Positions 7,480 to 16,440 of a stretch of 64,000 nucleotides of DNA are shown in pieces. The notes under the pieces were generated by a model, which saw only the letters and a program-made list of their open reading frames with translations, ran no database searches and was not told the origin of the DNA. Numbering within the stretch: the stretch's first letter is position 1; the number at the start of each line of letters is the position of its first letter. This stretch comes from Pseudomonas sp. Root562 (GTDB lineage: Bacteria > Pseudomonadota > Gammaproteobacteria > Pseudomonadales > Pseudomonadaceae). Location of the stretch: the NCBI RefSeq assembly GCF_001427125.1, contig NZ_LMGK01000003.1:87659-151658 (forward strand). The letters run 5' to 3'. The position numbers and the translations under genes are program-made.

Positions 7480-10400
7480 TCAACTGTCTTCTTCTATGTC
7501 CAGCAGCAGGTTTTCCAGCGCCTCGCGATACTCGCCCGGCGCTTTCCACATGCCTCGCTGTTGCGCTTCGAGCATGCGTTCGGTCATGTCGCGCAACGCG
7601 TGGGGATTGTGCTCGCGGACAAAATCCCGGGTGTCCGGATCGAGCAAATAGGCATCTGCCAGCAAGGCGTACTGATGATCGTCGATCAGCTGTGTGGTGG
7701 CGTCGAAGGCGAACAGGTTGTCGACAGTCGCAGCCATTTCGAAGGCGCCTTTATAGCCATGTCGCTTTACCCCGTCGAGCCACTTGGGATTGGCTGCCCG
7801 CGAGCGGATGACCCGGTTCAGCTCTTCCTTGAGCGTGCGGATTTTCGGCAAGTCCGGCTGGCTATGATCGCCGTGGTAACTCGCCGCCGCGGTTCCGCTG
7901 AGGCTTTCCACCGCCGCGAGCATACCGCCCTGGAACTGATAGTAGTCATTGGAATCGAGCAGATCGTGCTCACGGTTATCCTGATTTTGCACAACGGCCT
8001 GCACTTGACTCAGGCGTCGACTGAAGGGTTCTCGGGCCAGGGTGCCCTCGTCAGATCCGCCATAGGCGTAACCGCCCCAATTCAGATAGACCTCGGCCAG
8101 ATCCTCACGGCTTTGCCACAGCCGACCGTCGATAGCGCCCTGCACTCCTGCGCCATACGCGCCGGGTTTGGCACCGAAAATTCGCCAACCGGCCTGGCGT
8201 CGGGCCGATTCCTCATCAACCCCCGATTGCAGCAACGCTGCCCGCTCGGCACGGACCTTGGCCGCCAACGGATTGAGATCGTCAGGTTCATCCAGCGCAG
8301 CCACCGCTTGTACAGCGGCGTCGAACAAGCGGATCAGATTGGCGAAGGCGTCGCGGAAGAACCCGGAAACGCGCAAGGTCACGTCCACTCGCGGCCGATC
8401 GAGCAAGCTCAGCGGCAGGATCTCAAAATCGTCGACGCGCTGACTGCCGGTAGCCCATACCGGGCGCACGCCCATCAACGCCATGGCCTGTGCGATATCG
8501 TCGCCACCGGTGCGCATGGTCGCGGTGCCCCACACTGACAGGCCGAGCTGACGCAGATGATCGCCATGATCTTGCAGGTGGCGTTCAAGAATCAGGTTGG
8601 CCGATTGAAAACCGATGCGCCAGGCGGTTGTGGTCGGCAGGTTGCGCACGTCCACCGAATAAAAATTGCGCCCGGTGGGCAGCACGTCCAGCCGTCCGCG
8701 ACTCGGCGCGCCGCTGGGGCCGGCTGGCACGAAGCGGCCGCCCAAGGCATCGAGCAGGCCGCGCATTTCTGCCGGGCCGCAGGCGTCCAGGCGTGGTGCG
8801 ACCACTTCGCGCAGATTGTCGAGGATGGCCTGGACCTCGGACCAACCCGGCCCCTGCAGGAGCGAGCCTGCTGGCGAGGGTGTGTCAGCTGCGTTGGCGT
8901 CGACTGACACGCCATCGCCAGCCGGCTCGCGCCTACACGGATCGGTCAACGCCTGCGAGATCAGTTGTGCGGCGAACAACTCAAGGCGTTCGCGGGTATC
9001 GCCAGCGGTGCGCCAAGCTTCTTGGGTGAGGTTGTGCAGTTCAATTGGTCGCGGCCCAGTCCATGGTTCGGCCAACACGCAATCCAGCGGATCGAAACCC
9101 AGCGAGAATGCCTTGGCCAAAGCGCGCAGCAAGCTCGATTGCGCACCACGCCCGTCACCCCGGGGGATTCGCAGCAATGCCAGCAACGTATCGATACGCA
9201 AGCGCCCGACCGGCGACTCGCCGAAAACATGCAAGCCGTCGCGGATCTGCGATTCCTTCAAGTCACACAGGTAAGTGTCCAGGCGCGGCAACCAGATCGC
9301 CGCATCGACATCGCTGTCGAGTTGTTCGTCCAGTTGCAGTTCGCGGTCGATGTGGGTGTCGCGCACCAGTTGCAGGATGTCGCGCTGCAACTCGCGGGCG
9401 CGACGCGGATCGAGCAATTGCGCTTCGTAGTATTCGTCGGCGAGCAACTCGAGATTGCGCAGCGGGCCGTAGGTTTCGGCACGGGTCAGCGGTGGCATCA
9501 AGTGATCGATGATCACTGCCTGGGTCCGTCGCTTGGCCTGGGCGCCCTCGCCCGGATCGTTGACGATGAATGGATAGATGTTGGGCAGCGGCCCGAGCAA
9601 TGCATCCGGCCAACAGTGTTCCGACAGGCCTACCCCTTTGCCCGGCAGCCATTCGAGGTTGCCGTGCTTGCCGACGTGGATCAGCGCGTGGGCGCCATAG
9701 GTGTTGCGCAGCCAGAAGTAAAACGCCAGATAGCCGTGGGGCGGCACCAGGTCCGGGTCGTGATACACCGCGCTCGGGTCCACCTGATAGCCGCGCGCCG
9801 GTTGAATGCCGACGAAGGTCAGGCCGAAACGCAGCCCGGCGATCATCATTCGGCCGTTGCGGCACATCGGATCGTTTTCCGGCGCCCCCCAGCGAGCCAG
9901 CACCGCGGCGCGATTAGCTGCGGGCAGTGCGTTGAACATTTTCAGGTAATCATCCATTGCCAGACTTTGCTGGCAGGGACGCTGGTCGAGAGTGGCCAGG
10001 TCATTACTGACACCGCCAAGCAATTGCTCGATCAGCGCGGTGCCGCTGGCCGGCAATTCGACGTGTAGCGGATAGCCTTCTTTATGCAGCGCACGCAGAA
10101 TGTTCAGGGCAGCGGCCGGCGTGTCGAGGCCCACACCGTTGCCGATGCGGCCGTCGCGGGTCGGGTAATTGGCGAGGATCAGCGCCACGCGCTTTTCAGC
10201 ATTGGGCAGGTGTGCCAGGTCGGTCCAGCGCCGTGCGAGCTCGGCGACGAAGTCCATGCGTTCGGGTTGCGGGCGGTAGCAGACAACATCCGATTGGCTG
10301 CGCTCACTGCGCCACGCCAGATCCTTGAAGCTGATCGGTCGGCTGATAATCCGCCCATCCAGCTCTGGCAGGGCAATGTGCATCGCCAGATCACGCGGGC

Positions 10401-11322
10401 CGAGGCCTTGTTCGCTGGCGCGCCAGCCCGGCTCGTTGTCCTGGGCACAAATCGCCTGGATCACCGGGATATTGCGGCGAAATGGTCGCAGGTGCGGCGC
10501 TTCAGGGCTGGACTGGGCGAAACCGGTGGTGTTGAGAATCACCGCCGCTTCAGCCTCGTCCAGCAGGTCCTCGACCACCGTCAGGCAGCCGGGCTCTTTC
10601 AAACTGGCCAGCGCGATGGGCAACGGATTCAACCCGGCAGCCTGCAAACGCTGGCAAAAAACATCGATGAAACCGGTGTTCGCCGCTTGCAAATGCGAGC
10701 GGTAAAACAGCACGGCCGCCACCGGTTGACCCGCCTGCCATTCAGCCTGCCAGTCATTCAATTGAACGGTGTTTTTTTGCGGATGGTAAATCGCCGTGCG
10801 CGGCAACGCTTGCGGTTCGGCCCAGGCGTAATCCCGCGCCAACCAACGATTGGCCAGGCAACGGAAAAAATCCAGGGCATTGCCCATGCCGCCCTGACGA
10901 AGAAACTGCCAGAGCCGATCACGATCCTCGGCACCGACGGTGCTCAGGTCACTGAGTTCCGGGTCCGGGCGATCGTCACCCGGCACCAGAATCAACTGCA
11001 CTCCACGCTGCGACAATTGCACCAGCCGCTCGACGCCGTAACGCCAATAGGCAATGCCGCCGTGCAGCGAGATCAGAATGACCTTGGCGTGGCGCAAGAC
11101 TTCATCGACATACAGATCAACCGAGGCATGATTCTGCACCTGCATCGGGTTCGCCAGGCGCACGCTCGGATAATCGTCGGGCAACTGCTGCGCCGCTTCG
11201 GCAAGCAACGCGAGGCTGGAATCGCCGCTGCACAGGATCACCAGCTCGGCGGGGGTTTGTCCAAGGTCGGCAATGTTGTCATCCGACACGAAACCGCCGG
11301 GCTGGGTCCTGAGCAGGTGCAT
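7480..11322 (-). CDS. cobN: Cobaltochelatase large subunit CobN
   Basis: A 1280-aa protein of the size and character of CobN, the subunit that binds hydrogenobyrinic acid a,c-diamide and receives cobalt in the aerobic B12 pathway. Recognisable CobN/BchH segments are HVGKHGNLEWLPGKGVGLSEHCWPDALLGPLPNIYPFIVNDPGEGAQAKRR (mid-protein), GRFVPAGPSGAPSRGRLDVLPTGRNFYSVDVR, and YGSDEG-type YAYGGSDEGTLAREPFSRRL near the C-terminus. The ATG at 11322 lies 3 bases after the cobW stop, indicating co-translation. Residues about 793-821 (RREPAGDGVS...SLLQG) are encoded by an in-frame REPIN-like palindrome, a probable late insertion in a surface linker. Upstream control by the B12 riboswitch before cobW is inferred. 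Confidence 0.95.
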   Translation of the reverse strand: MHLLRTQPGGFVSDDNIADLGQTPAELVILCSGDSSLALLAEAAQQLPDDYPSVRLANPMQVQNHASVDLYVDEVLRHAKVILISLHGGIAYWRYGVERLVQLSQRGVQLILVPGDDRPDPELSDLSTVGAEDRDRLWQFLRQGGMGNALDFFRCLANRWLARDYAWAEPQALPRTAIYHPQKNTVQLNDWQAEWQAGQPVAAVLFYRSHLQAANTGFIDVFCQRLQAAGLNPLPIALASLKEPGCLTVVEDLLDEAEAAVILNTTGFAQSSPEAPHLRPFRRNIPVIQAICAQDNEPGWRASEQGLGPRDLAMHIALPELDGRIISRPISFKDLAWRSERSQSDVVCYRPQPERMDFVAELARRWTDLAHLPNAEKRVALILANYPTRDGRIGNGVGLDTPAAALNILRALHKEGYPLHVELPASGTALIEQLLGGVSNDLATLDQRPCQQSLAMDDYLKMFNALPAANRAAVLARWGAPENDPMCRNGRMMIAGLRFGLTFVGIQPARGYQVDPSAVYHDPDLVPPHGYLAFYFWLRNTYGAHALIHVGKHGNLEWLPGKGVGLSEHCWPDALLGPLPNIYPFIVNDPGEGAQAKRRTQAVIIDHLMPPLTRAETYGPLRNLELLADEYYEAQLLDPRRARELQRDILQLVRDTHIDRELQLDEQLDSDVDAAIWLPRLDTYLCDLKESQIRDGLHVFGESPVGRLRIDTLLALLRIPRGDGRGAQSSLLRALAKAFSLGFDPLDCVLAEPWTGPRPIELHNLTQEAWRTAGDTRERLELFAAQLISQALTDPCRREPAGDGVSVDANAADTPSPAGSLLQGPGWSEVQAILDNLREVVAPRLDACGPAEMRGLLDALGGRFVPAGPSGAPSRGRLDVLPTGRNFYSVDVRNLPTTTAWRIGFQSANLILERHLQDHGDHLRQLGLSVWGTATMRTGGDDIAQAMALMGVRPVWATGSQRVDDFEILPLSLLDRPRVDVTLRVSGFFRDAFANLIRLFDAAVQAVAALDEPDDLNPLAAKVRAERAALLQSGVDEESARRQAGWRIFGAKPGAYGAGVQGAIDGRLWQSREDLAEVYLNWGGYAYGGSDEGTLAREPFSRRLSQVQAVVQNQDNREHDLLDSNDYYQFQGGMLAAVESLSGTAAASYHGDHSQPDLPKIRTLKEELNRVIRSRAANPKWLDGVKRHGYKGAFEMAATVDNLFAFDATTQLIDDHQYALLADAYLLDPDTRDFVREHNPHALRDMTERMLEAQQRGMWKAPGEYREALENLLLDIEEDS
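8853..8939. repeat. REPIN-like inverted repeat inside the cobN reading frame
   Basis: Arms 8860-8888 (GAGCGAGCCTGCTGGCGAGG..) and 8904-8932 are inverted copies of each other with only a few mismatches, and match the REP family seen at 56149-56249 and 16337-16430. Such elements normally sit between genes, but here one is read through as about 29 codons of cobN. Confidence 0.75.
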
Positions 11323-11325
11323 GGC

Positions 11326-12387
11326 TTACACGCTGAGCGCGGCGCGCAATTGCGCTTCGAGCAGGCTGGCGTCCAGTGCCTGGCCGATCAGCACCAGACG
11401 AGTGACGCGTGGTTCCTCAAGGCTCCATTGACGATCGAAGTGCTTGTCAAAACGTGTGCCCACGCCCTGAATCAACAGGCGCATCGGTTTGTTCGGGATT
11501 GCAGCGAAGCCTTTGACACGCAGGATGCCGTGCTGGACCACCAGTTGGGTCAGCGCGTCCATCAGCAGGCTTTCGTCGGCTTGCGGCAGCTCGATGGAGA
11601 TGGAATCGAAAGCATCGTGATCGTGATCGTCTTCGCCTTCATGGTGGTGATCATGATGGCTATGACGGCTGTCGATGTGCTCTTCAGAGCCGGCACCCAG
11701 GCCGATCAACACGTCCAGCGGCAAGCGCCCGCTGCTGGCTTCGATGACTTTTACCGCAGGCGGCAGTTCTTCGGCGACTTCCAGGCGCACGCGCGCCAGG
11801 TCTTCAGGGCTGATCAGGTCGGCCTTGTTGAGGATCACCAGGTCAGCGCTGGACAGTTGATCGGCGAACAGTTCGTGCAGTGGCGATTCGTGGTCCAGGT
11901 TTGGGTCGAGTTTACGCTGGGCGTCGACCTGATCCGGGAATGCGGCGAAGGTGCCGGCCGCCACGGCCGGGCTGTCGACCACGGTGATCACCGCATCAAC
12001 GGTGCAGGCACTGCGGATTTCCGGCCACTGGAAGGCTTGTACCAAAGGTTTTGGCAGGGCCAGGCCCGAGGTTTCGATAAGAATGTGATCGAGATCACCG
12101 CGCCGGGCGACCAGTTCGCGCATCACCGGGAAGAACTCTTCCTGAACGGTGCAGCACAGGCAGCCGTTGGCCAGCTCATAGACACGGCCACTGGCTTCTT
12201 CTTCAGTGCAACCGATTGAACACTGCTTGAGGATCTCGCCATCGATGCCCAGCTCACCGAATTCGTTGACGATCACTGCGATGCGGCGACCCTGAGCGTT
12301 GTCGAGCATGTGTCGCAGCAAGGTGGTTTTACCCGAGCCGAGGAAGCCGGTAACGATGGTGACGGGGAGTTTGGCCAGTGTTTTCAT
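11326..12387 (-). CDS. cobW: CobW, GTP-dependent metallochaperone of cobalamin synthesis
   Basis: A 353-aa G3E-family GTPase from ATG at 12387 (MKTLAKLPVTIVTGFLGSGKTT). The open frame reaches 12435, but those residues precede the conserved start. Motifs: Walker A GFLGSGKTT (residues 14-22), the metal-binding CxCC in NGCLCCTVQEEF (about 72-83), LIETSGLA (about 100), and the guanine-specificity NKAD (about 193). A His/Asp-rich loop (HSHHDHHHEGEDDHDHD, about 248-264) is a typical metal-binding insert. CobW proteins are thought to deliver Co(II) to the chelatase. Its place just upstream of cobN and below a B12 riboswitch fits that. It is the first gene of the leftward operon. Confidence 0.93.
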   Translation of the reverse strand: MKTLAKLPVTIVTGFLGSGKTTLLRHMLDNAQGRRIAVIVNEFGELGIDGEILKQCSIGCTEEEASGRVYELANGCLCCTVQEEFFPVMRELVARRGDLDHILIETSGLALPKPLVQAFQWPEIRSACTVDAVITVVDSPAVAAGTFAAFPDQVDAQRKLDPNLDHESPLHELFADQLSSADLVILNKADLISPEDLARVRLEVAEELPPAVKVIEASSGRLPLDVLIGLGAGSEEHIDSRHSHHDHHHEGEDDHDHDAFDSISIELPQADESLLMDALTQLVVQHGILRVKGFAAIPNKPMRLLIQGVGTRFDKHFDRQWSLEEPRVTRLVLIGQALDASLLEAQLRAALSV

Positions 12388-12497
12388 CGGATGCCCTTTG
12401 GCAAGGTGGCGGGCATACGGGACGAGAACCGGCAACGCCTGTGCGCGCCGGAAGCGTTCGCCACCGGATCACCCCGCCCGGTTGTAGTGAGAATCTG

Positions 12498-12695
12498 TAT
12501 CGAGGCAGGTCTCCTGGCTGACGGTGTCCCAGTCGCTTGACTGGCGTTGGCTGCGCCTTCCCGCGGGCTCAGGACTTGAGCGTGCAGTGGCGTGGCAGCG
12601 AACATCACCGTTCACAGTTGCGGGGGCAGCCGCGGCATTGACCGCGTTCCCTTCTTAGCTTCGACAAACGCCGAAGAACCTCGAAAGCGCAAGGC
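12498..12695 (-). ncRNA. Cobalamin riboswitch controlling cobW-cobN-chelatase operon
   Basis: Reading the minus strand, the B12 box AGCCAGGAGACCTGCC lies at 12519-12504. Upstream are the core elements AAGGGAACGCGGT (around 12655) and GCTGCCCCCGCAACTGTGA (around 12620). These are the conserved blocks of AdoCbl riboswitches. The aptamer ends about 110 bases before the cobW ATG at 12387. Such leaders repress expression when cobalamin is plentiful. End points are approximate. Confidence 0.92.
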
Positions 12696-12757
12696 TACGC
12701 ATGGTATTGGGGCGGGTCAATGATCAAGCCAAATCGATCGTTCCCGCGCTTTGCGTC

Positions 12758-12868
12758 GATCGTTCCCACGCTCTGCGTGGGAATGCCTCAACGGACGCTC
12801 CGCGTTCGGCTGTGAAAGGGACGCAGAGCGTCCCGGGCTGCATTCCCACGCAGAGCGTGGGAACGATC
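12758..12868. repeat. 111-bp palindromic intergenic repeat, copy B
   Basis: Same length and ends as the copy at 7281-7391 (GATCGTTCCCACGCTCTGCG to GGGAACGATC). A shorter degenerate start (GATCGTTCCCGCGCTTTGCG) precedes it at 12736. It sits between the two divergent B12 riboswitches. Confidence 0.8.
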
Positions 12869-12936
12869 TAACGAATGATCAACGCAGAGCGTGGGAACGA
12901 TCAAACGAATGATCAACGCAGCGCGTGGGAACGATC
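12869..12936. repeat. Two tandem 34-bp copies of the right end of the 111-bp repeat
   Basis: 12869-12902 and 12903-12936 are 34-base units (ACGAATGATCAACGCAG.GC then GTGGGAACGATC) differing at two positions, directly after copy B. They look like local tandem amplification of the element end. Confidence 0.75.
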
Positions 12937-12984
12937 AACTCAAACGAGAACCCTTGCCAATTGACGCCCAACCTCCGCCCATGC

Positions 12985-13205
12985 TCTCCTATGCATCTTG
13001 TTACGGGTGCCCTTCACAGGGTGAAACGGGAAACCGGTGAATCATGTGCTTTACTCCAAGCCATGTCAGTCCGGTGCTGCCCCCGCAACGGTAAGCGAGC
13101 GAAGCGTCAGATCCACTGTGCCGATGAGGCATGGGAAGGTGATGCTTGCAGGAACAGGCTCAGGCCTGCGCCCCTCGTGAGCCCGGAGACCGGCCCGCAA
13201 CACAA
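12985..13205 (+). ncRNA. Cobalamin riboswitch controlling cbtB-cbtA-cobE-cobM
   Basis: Plus-strand leader with GGTGCCCTTCACAGGGTGAAACGGGAAACCGGTG (13007-13039), GGTGCTGCCCCCGCAACGGTAAG (13073-13095) and the B12 box AGCCCGGAGACCGGCC (13180-13195), the diagnostic AdoCbl riboswitch blocks in correct order. It ends about 130 bases before the cbtB start. Aptamer boundaries are approximate. Confidence 0.93.
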
Positions 13206-13228
13206 GGTGAATACACCATCACTGAATG

Positions 13229-13293
13229 ACAAACCCGCGGTGGGCGGGCGCTGTTCGAAGCTCTGCGCGCCCGTTCGTGCGGGCTTTCTGCAT
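13229..13293 (+). terminator. Possible riboswitch expression-platform terminator
   Basis: Between aptamer and cbtB, AAACCCGC (13229-13236) can pair with GCGGGCTTT (around 13278-13286), with an inner GCGGGCGC/GCGCGCCCG pair, followed by a short pyrimidine tract. This may be the cobalamin-dependent terminator, but the T-run is weak. Confidence 0.45.
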
Positions 13294-13333
13294 GCGCTTC
13301 TGATTCCCCGCTGACAGACCAGAGGGAAACGCC

Positions 13334-13528
13334 ATGTCGATCACCAGCAGCACCGCTCATAGCAACACTGCCAGCGCCACCAATACCCTGACTCAACGTC
13401 TGACCGCCGCTGTCTGCGCGTCGATTCTCGGCGCATGCCTGGTGTACTTCGCCGGTTTCTCGCACATCGAAGCCGTGCACAACGCCGCGCACGATACCCG
13501 TCACAGCGCCGCGTTCCCGTGCCATTGA
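13334..13528 (+). CDS. cbtB: CbtB, small subunit of predicted cobalt transporter
   Basis: A 64-aa protein with one membrane segment (LTAAVCASILGACLVYFAGF, about residues 23-42) and a short His-bearing C-terminus (HIEAVHNAAHDTRHSAAFPCH), the standard CbtB form with the presumed metal-binding tail. The ribosome site AGAGGGAAA precedes ATG at 13334. It follows a B12 riboswitch and is followed 11 bases later by cbtA. CbtAB are predicted cobalt uptake proteins identified by their riboswitch association, and biochemical proof is limited. Confidence 0.92.
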   Translation: MSITSSTAHSNTASATNTLTQRLTAAVCASILGACLVYFAGFSHIEAVHNAAHDTRHSAAFPCH

Positions 13529-13539
13529 GACCTTCAGAC

Positions 13540-14253
13540 ATGATCAAGCGTATTGCGCAAACCGCAGGTTTCAGCGGGCTGCTCGCCGCCCTGCTGCTCA
13601 CTCTGCTGCAAAGCTTCTGGGTCTCACCGCTGATCCTGCAGGCCGAGACCTACGAGAAATCCGAACCCGCCGCTGTTGAAGCCCACGAACACACCCACTC
13701 CGAAGGCGCCGTTGCCGCGCACACCCACGATGGCGAAGCCTGGGAACCGCAAGACGGTTGGCAGCGTGTGCTTTCGACCACTGGCGGCAATCTGGTGGTA
13801 GCCGTCGGCTTCGCCCTGATGCTCGCCGGGCTCTACACCTTGCGCGCACCGACCAAAACCTCCCAGGGCCTGTTCTGGGGCCTGGCGGGCTACGCAACCT
13901 TCGTGCTGGCGCCAACCCTGGGCCTGCCGCCTGAATTGCCGGGCACCGCTGCCGCCGATCTGGCGCAACGGCAGTTCTGGTGGATTGGCACCGCGGCCTC
14001 CACCGCGGTGGGTATCGCCCTGATCGTGTTCAGCCGTCACTGGCTGATGAAAGTCCTCGGCGCGGCGATCCTTGCGGTTCCCCACGTGATCGGCGCGCCG
14101 CAACCGGAAGTGCATTCGATGCTGGCACCCGAAGCACTGGAGACCCGTTTCAAAATCGCTTCGCAGCTGACCAACGTGGCGTTCTGGCTGGCCCTGGGCC
14201 TGATCAGCGCCTGGTTGTTCCGCCGCAAAAACGATGGCCAATACCGCGCATGA
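13540..14253 (+). CDS. cbtA: CbtA, membrane subunit of predicted cobalt transporter
   Basis: A 237-aa integral membrane protein from ATG at 13540 (MIKRIAQTAGFSGLLAALLL). The longer open frame from 13435 overlaps cbtB and is not used. Hydrophobic segments occur near residues 9-30, 85-103, 115-135, 150-170 and 215-230. Between the first and second lies a His-rich loop (AHEHTHSEGAVAAHTHDGEA, about 47-66), a likely cobalt-binding site. It partners with CbtB in importing cobalt for the chelatase encoded on the other side of the divergent control region. Its stop overlaps the next ATG (ATGA at 14250-14253), showing translational coupling. Confidence 0.92.
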   Translation: MIKRIAQTAGFSGLLAALLLTLLQSFWVSPLILQAETYEKSEPAAVEAHEHTHSEGAVAAHTHDGEAWEPQDGWQRVLSTTGGNLVVAVGFALMLAGLYTLRAPTKTSQGLFWGLAGYATFVLAPTLGLPPELPGTAAADLAQRQFWWIGTAASTAVGIALIVFSRHWLMKVLGAAILAVPHVIGAPQPEVHSMLAPEALETRFKIASQLTNVAFWLALGLISAWLFRRKNDGQYRA

Positions 14254-14663
14254 CTGAAGTCAGCACAGTGCCGACCCTGGTGGTCGGCCTGGGCTGCCAA
14301 CGCGGCTGCCCGGTGAGCACGTTGCGCGCACTGCTCGATCAGGCGCTGCAAGCACACCGGATCGAGCTTCATGACATCAAGGCCCTGGCCAGCATCGACT
14401 TGAAGCGCGACGAACCGGCTCTGATCGAATTGGCCACGCAACTGGCGTTGCCGTTGATGTTTTTCAGTAGCGAACAACTGGCTGGTTATCAGCCACACCT
14501 CAGTCACCATTCACAGATCGCCTTCGAGCGCACGGGTTGCTACGGCGTGGCGGAAAGTGCCGCCCTGGCCTTGGCCGAACAACTGGGCCATGCACCGGCA
14601 AAACTGCTGATCCGGCGACAAAAATATGCCCAGGCCACTCTGGCATTGGCCTGCGCTGCGTAA
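14250..14663 (+). CDS. cobE: CobE/GbiG C-terminal-like cobalamin biosynthesis protein
   Basis: A 137-aa protein beginning MTEVSTVPTLVVGLGCQRGCP, with the glycine/cysteine-rich start and the CYGVAESAALALAE segment (about 103-116) characteristic of CobE and the C-terminal domain of CbiG. CbiG-type domains open the delta-lactone of cobalt-precorrin-5A. CobE is a small protein required in the aerobic pathway, of less clear function. The gene overlaps cbtA by 4 bases and precedes cobM by 83 bases, so the four rightward genes form one riboswitch-controlled operon. Confidence 0.88.
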   Translation: MTEVSTVPTLVVGLGCQRGCPVSTLRALLDQALQAHRIELHDIKALASIDLKRDEPALIELATQLALPLMFFSSEQLAGYQPHLSHHSQIAFERTGCYGVAESAALALAEQLGHAPAKLLIRRQKYAQATLALACAA

Positions 14664-14746
14664 AATCCCCGATAATCCGCGCAATCGATCATGAGCAATC
14701 TTCATTTGAAGCCTTGCCCAGCCCCTTTTTTCCACAGGAACCGACG

Positions 14747-15493
14747 ATGACCGTCTATTTCATTGGCGCAGGTCCCGGCGACCCGGAACTGATTACCGTC
14801 AAAGGCCAGCGCCTGATTCGCAGCTGTCCGGTGATCATTTATGCCGGCTCATTGGTACCCGCCGCTGTTCTTGAAGGCCATCACGCCGAGACGCTGGTCA
14901 ACAGCGCCGAACTGCATCTGGAACAGATCATCGAGCTGATCAAGCGCGCCCACGCCAACAACCAGGATGTGGCGCGGGTGCACTCGGGCGATCCGAGTCT
15001 GTATGGTGCCATCGGCGAGCAGATTCGCCACTTGCGCGAACTCGGCATTCCTTTCGAGATCATCCCCGGCGTCACTGCGACCGCCGCCTGTGCCGCGCTG
15101 CTTGGGGCGGAACTGACGTTGCCGGACGTGTCACAGAGCGTGATCCTGACCCGCTATGCCGACAAAACCGCGATGCCGACGGGCGAAGAGTTCTCCAGCC
15201 TGGCGCAGCACGGGGCGACCATGGCGATTCATTTGGGGGTTAATCACCTGACGAAGATTGTCGAAGAGCTTGTGCCGCATTACGGCGCAGATTGCCCGAT
15301 TGCGGTGGTTCATCGAGCGACCTGGCCGGATCAGGATTGGGTGCTCGGAACGCTTGAGGACATTGCCGACAAGGTTGCCGCCAAAGGGTTTCGTCGTACG
15401 GCGTTGATTCTGGTGGGGCGCGTGCTGGGCAGTGACCAGTTCAGCGAATCGTCGCTGTATCGCGCCGGGCATGCGCATTTGTACAGGCCCTGA
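14747..15493 (+). CDS. cobM: Precorrin-4 C11-methyltransferase
   Basis: A 248-aa tetrapyrrole methylase starting MTVYFIGAGPGDPELITVKGQR, the signature SAM-binding N-terminus of the family. Further motifs are YAGSLVPAAVLE (about 29-40), VARVHSGDPSLYGAIGEQ (about 76-93, the CobM-typical HSGDPS) and IPFEIIPGVTATAA (about 101-114). It methylates C-11 of precorrin-4 with S-adenosylmethionine to give precorrin-5 in cytoplasmic corrin ring synthesis. An AGGA ribosome site lies about 8 bases before ATG at 14747. It is the last gene of the cbtB operon, and a REPIN follows 5 bases after the stop. Confidence 0.94.
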   Translation: MTVYFIGAGPGDPELITVKGQRLIRSCPVIIYAGSLVPAAVLEGHHAETLVNSAELHLEQIIELIKRAHANNQDVARVHSGDPSLYGAIGEQIRHLRELGIPFEIIPGVTATAACAALLGAELTLPDVSQSVILTRYADKTAMPTGEEFSSLAQHGATMAIHLGVNHLTKIVEELVPHYGADCPIAVVHRATWPDQDWVLGTLEDIADKVAAKGFRRTALILVGRVLGSDQFSESSLYRAGHAHLYRP

Positions 15494-15498
15494 AACAC

Positions 15499-15631
15499 CT
15501 GTGGCGAGGGAGCTTGCTCCCGCTGGACCGCTAAGCGGTCCCTCCATCAGCCATTGCACTCATCACGGGAAATGCATCGGCTGACAGGCGACTGCTTCGC
15601 AGTCGAGCGGGAGCAAGCTCCCTCGCCACAG
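15499..15631. repeat. REPIN-like inverted repeat between cobM and nfuA
   Basis: 26-bp perfect inverted arms (15499-15524 and 15606-15631), identical in sequence to those at 7202-7461, enclose 81 bases. It lies between the 3' ends of two convergent genes and may also stop transcription or protect transcript ends. Confidence 0.82.
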
Positions 15632-15656
15632 TGTTTTTCATGTCGCAGCGAACACC

Positions 15657-16298
<642 letters not shown>

Positions 16299-16336
16299 CT
16301 AGTATTTTTGTCGGGAAAGATTCCGACGCTACTCCT

Positions 16337-16430
16337 CTGTAGGAGCAAAGCTTGCTCGCGATAGCGTCAGGCCAGCCAGCGTTGAGTCTGAATGTGCCGA
16401 CGTCATCGCGAGCAAGCTTTGCTCCTACAG
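16337..16430. repeat. REPIN-like inverted repeat upstream of nfuA, downstream of cti
   Basis: Arms CTGTAGGAGCAAAGCTTGCT.. (16337-16362) and its exact complement (16405-16430) enclose 42 bases. This is the CTGTAGGAGC family of pseudomonad REP sequences. Confidence 0.85.
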
Positions 16431-16440
16431 AATGGGTGTT

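Noticed and set aside
10084..12219. 711-aa plus-strand open frame
   Set aside because: It lies opposite cobN and cobW, has no recognisable domains and is a GC-rich antisense shadow.
12869..12936. Tandem 34-bp repeats as a possible CRISPR array
   Set aside because: Only two adjacent units without spacers, and they derive from the end of the 111-bp palindromic repeat; no cas genes.
12925..13314. 129-aa plus-strand frame before cbtB
   Set aside because: It coincides with the B12 riboswitch, whose RNA elements explain the sequence.
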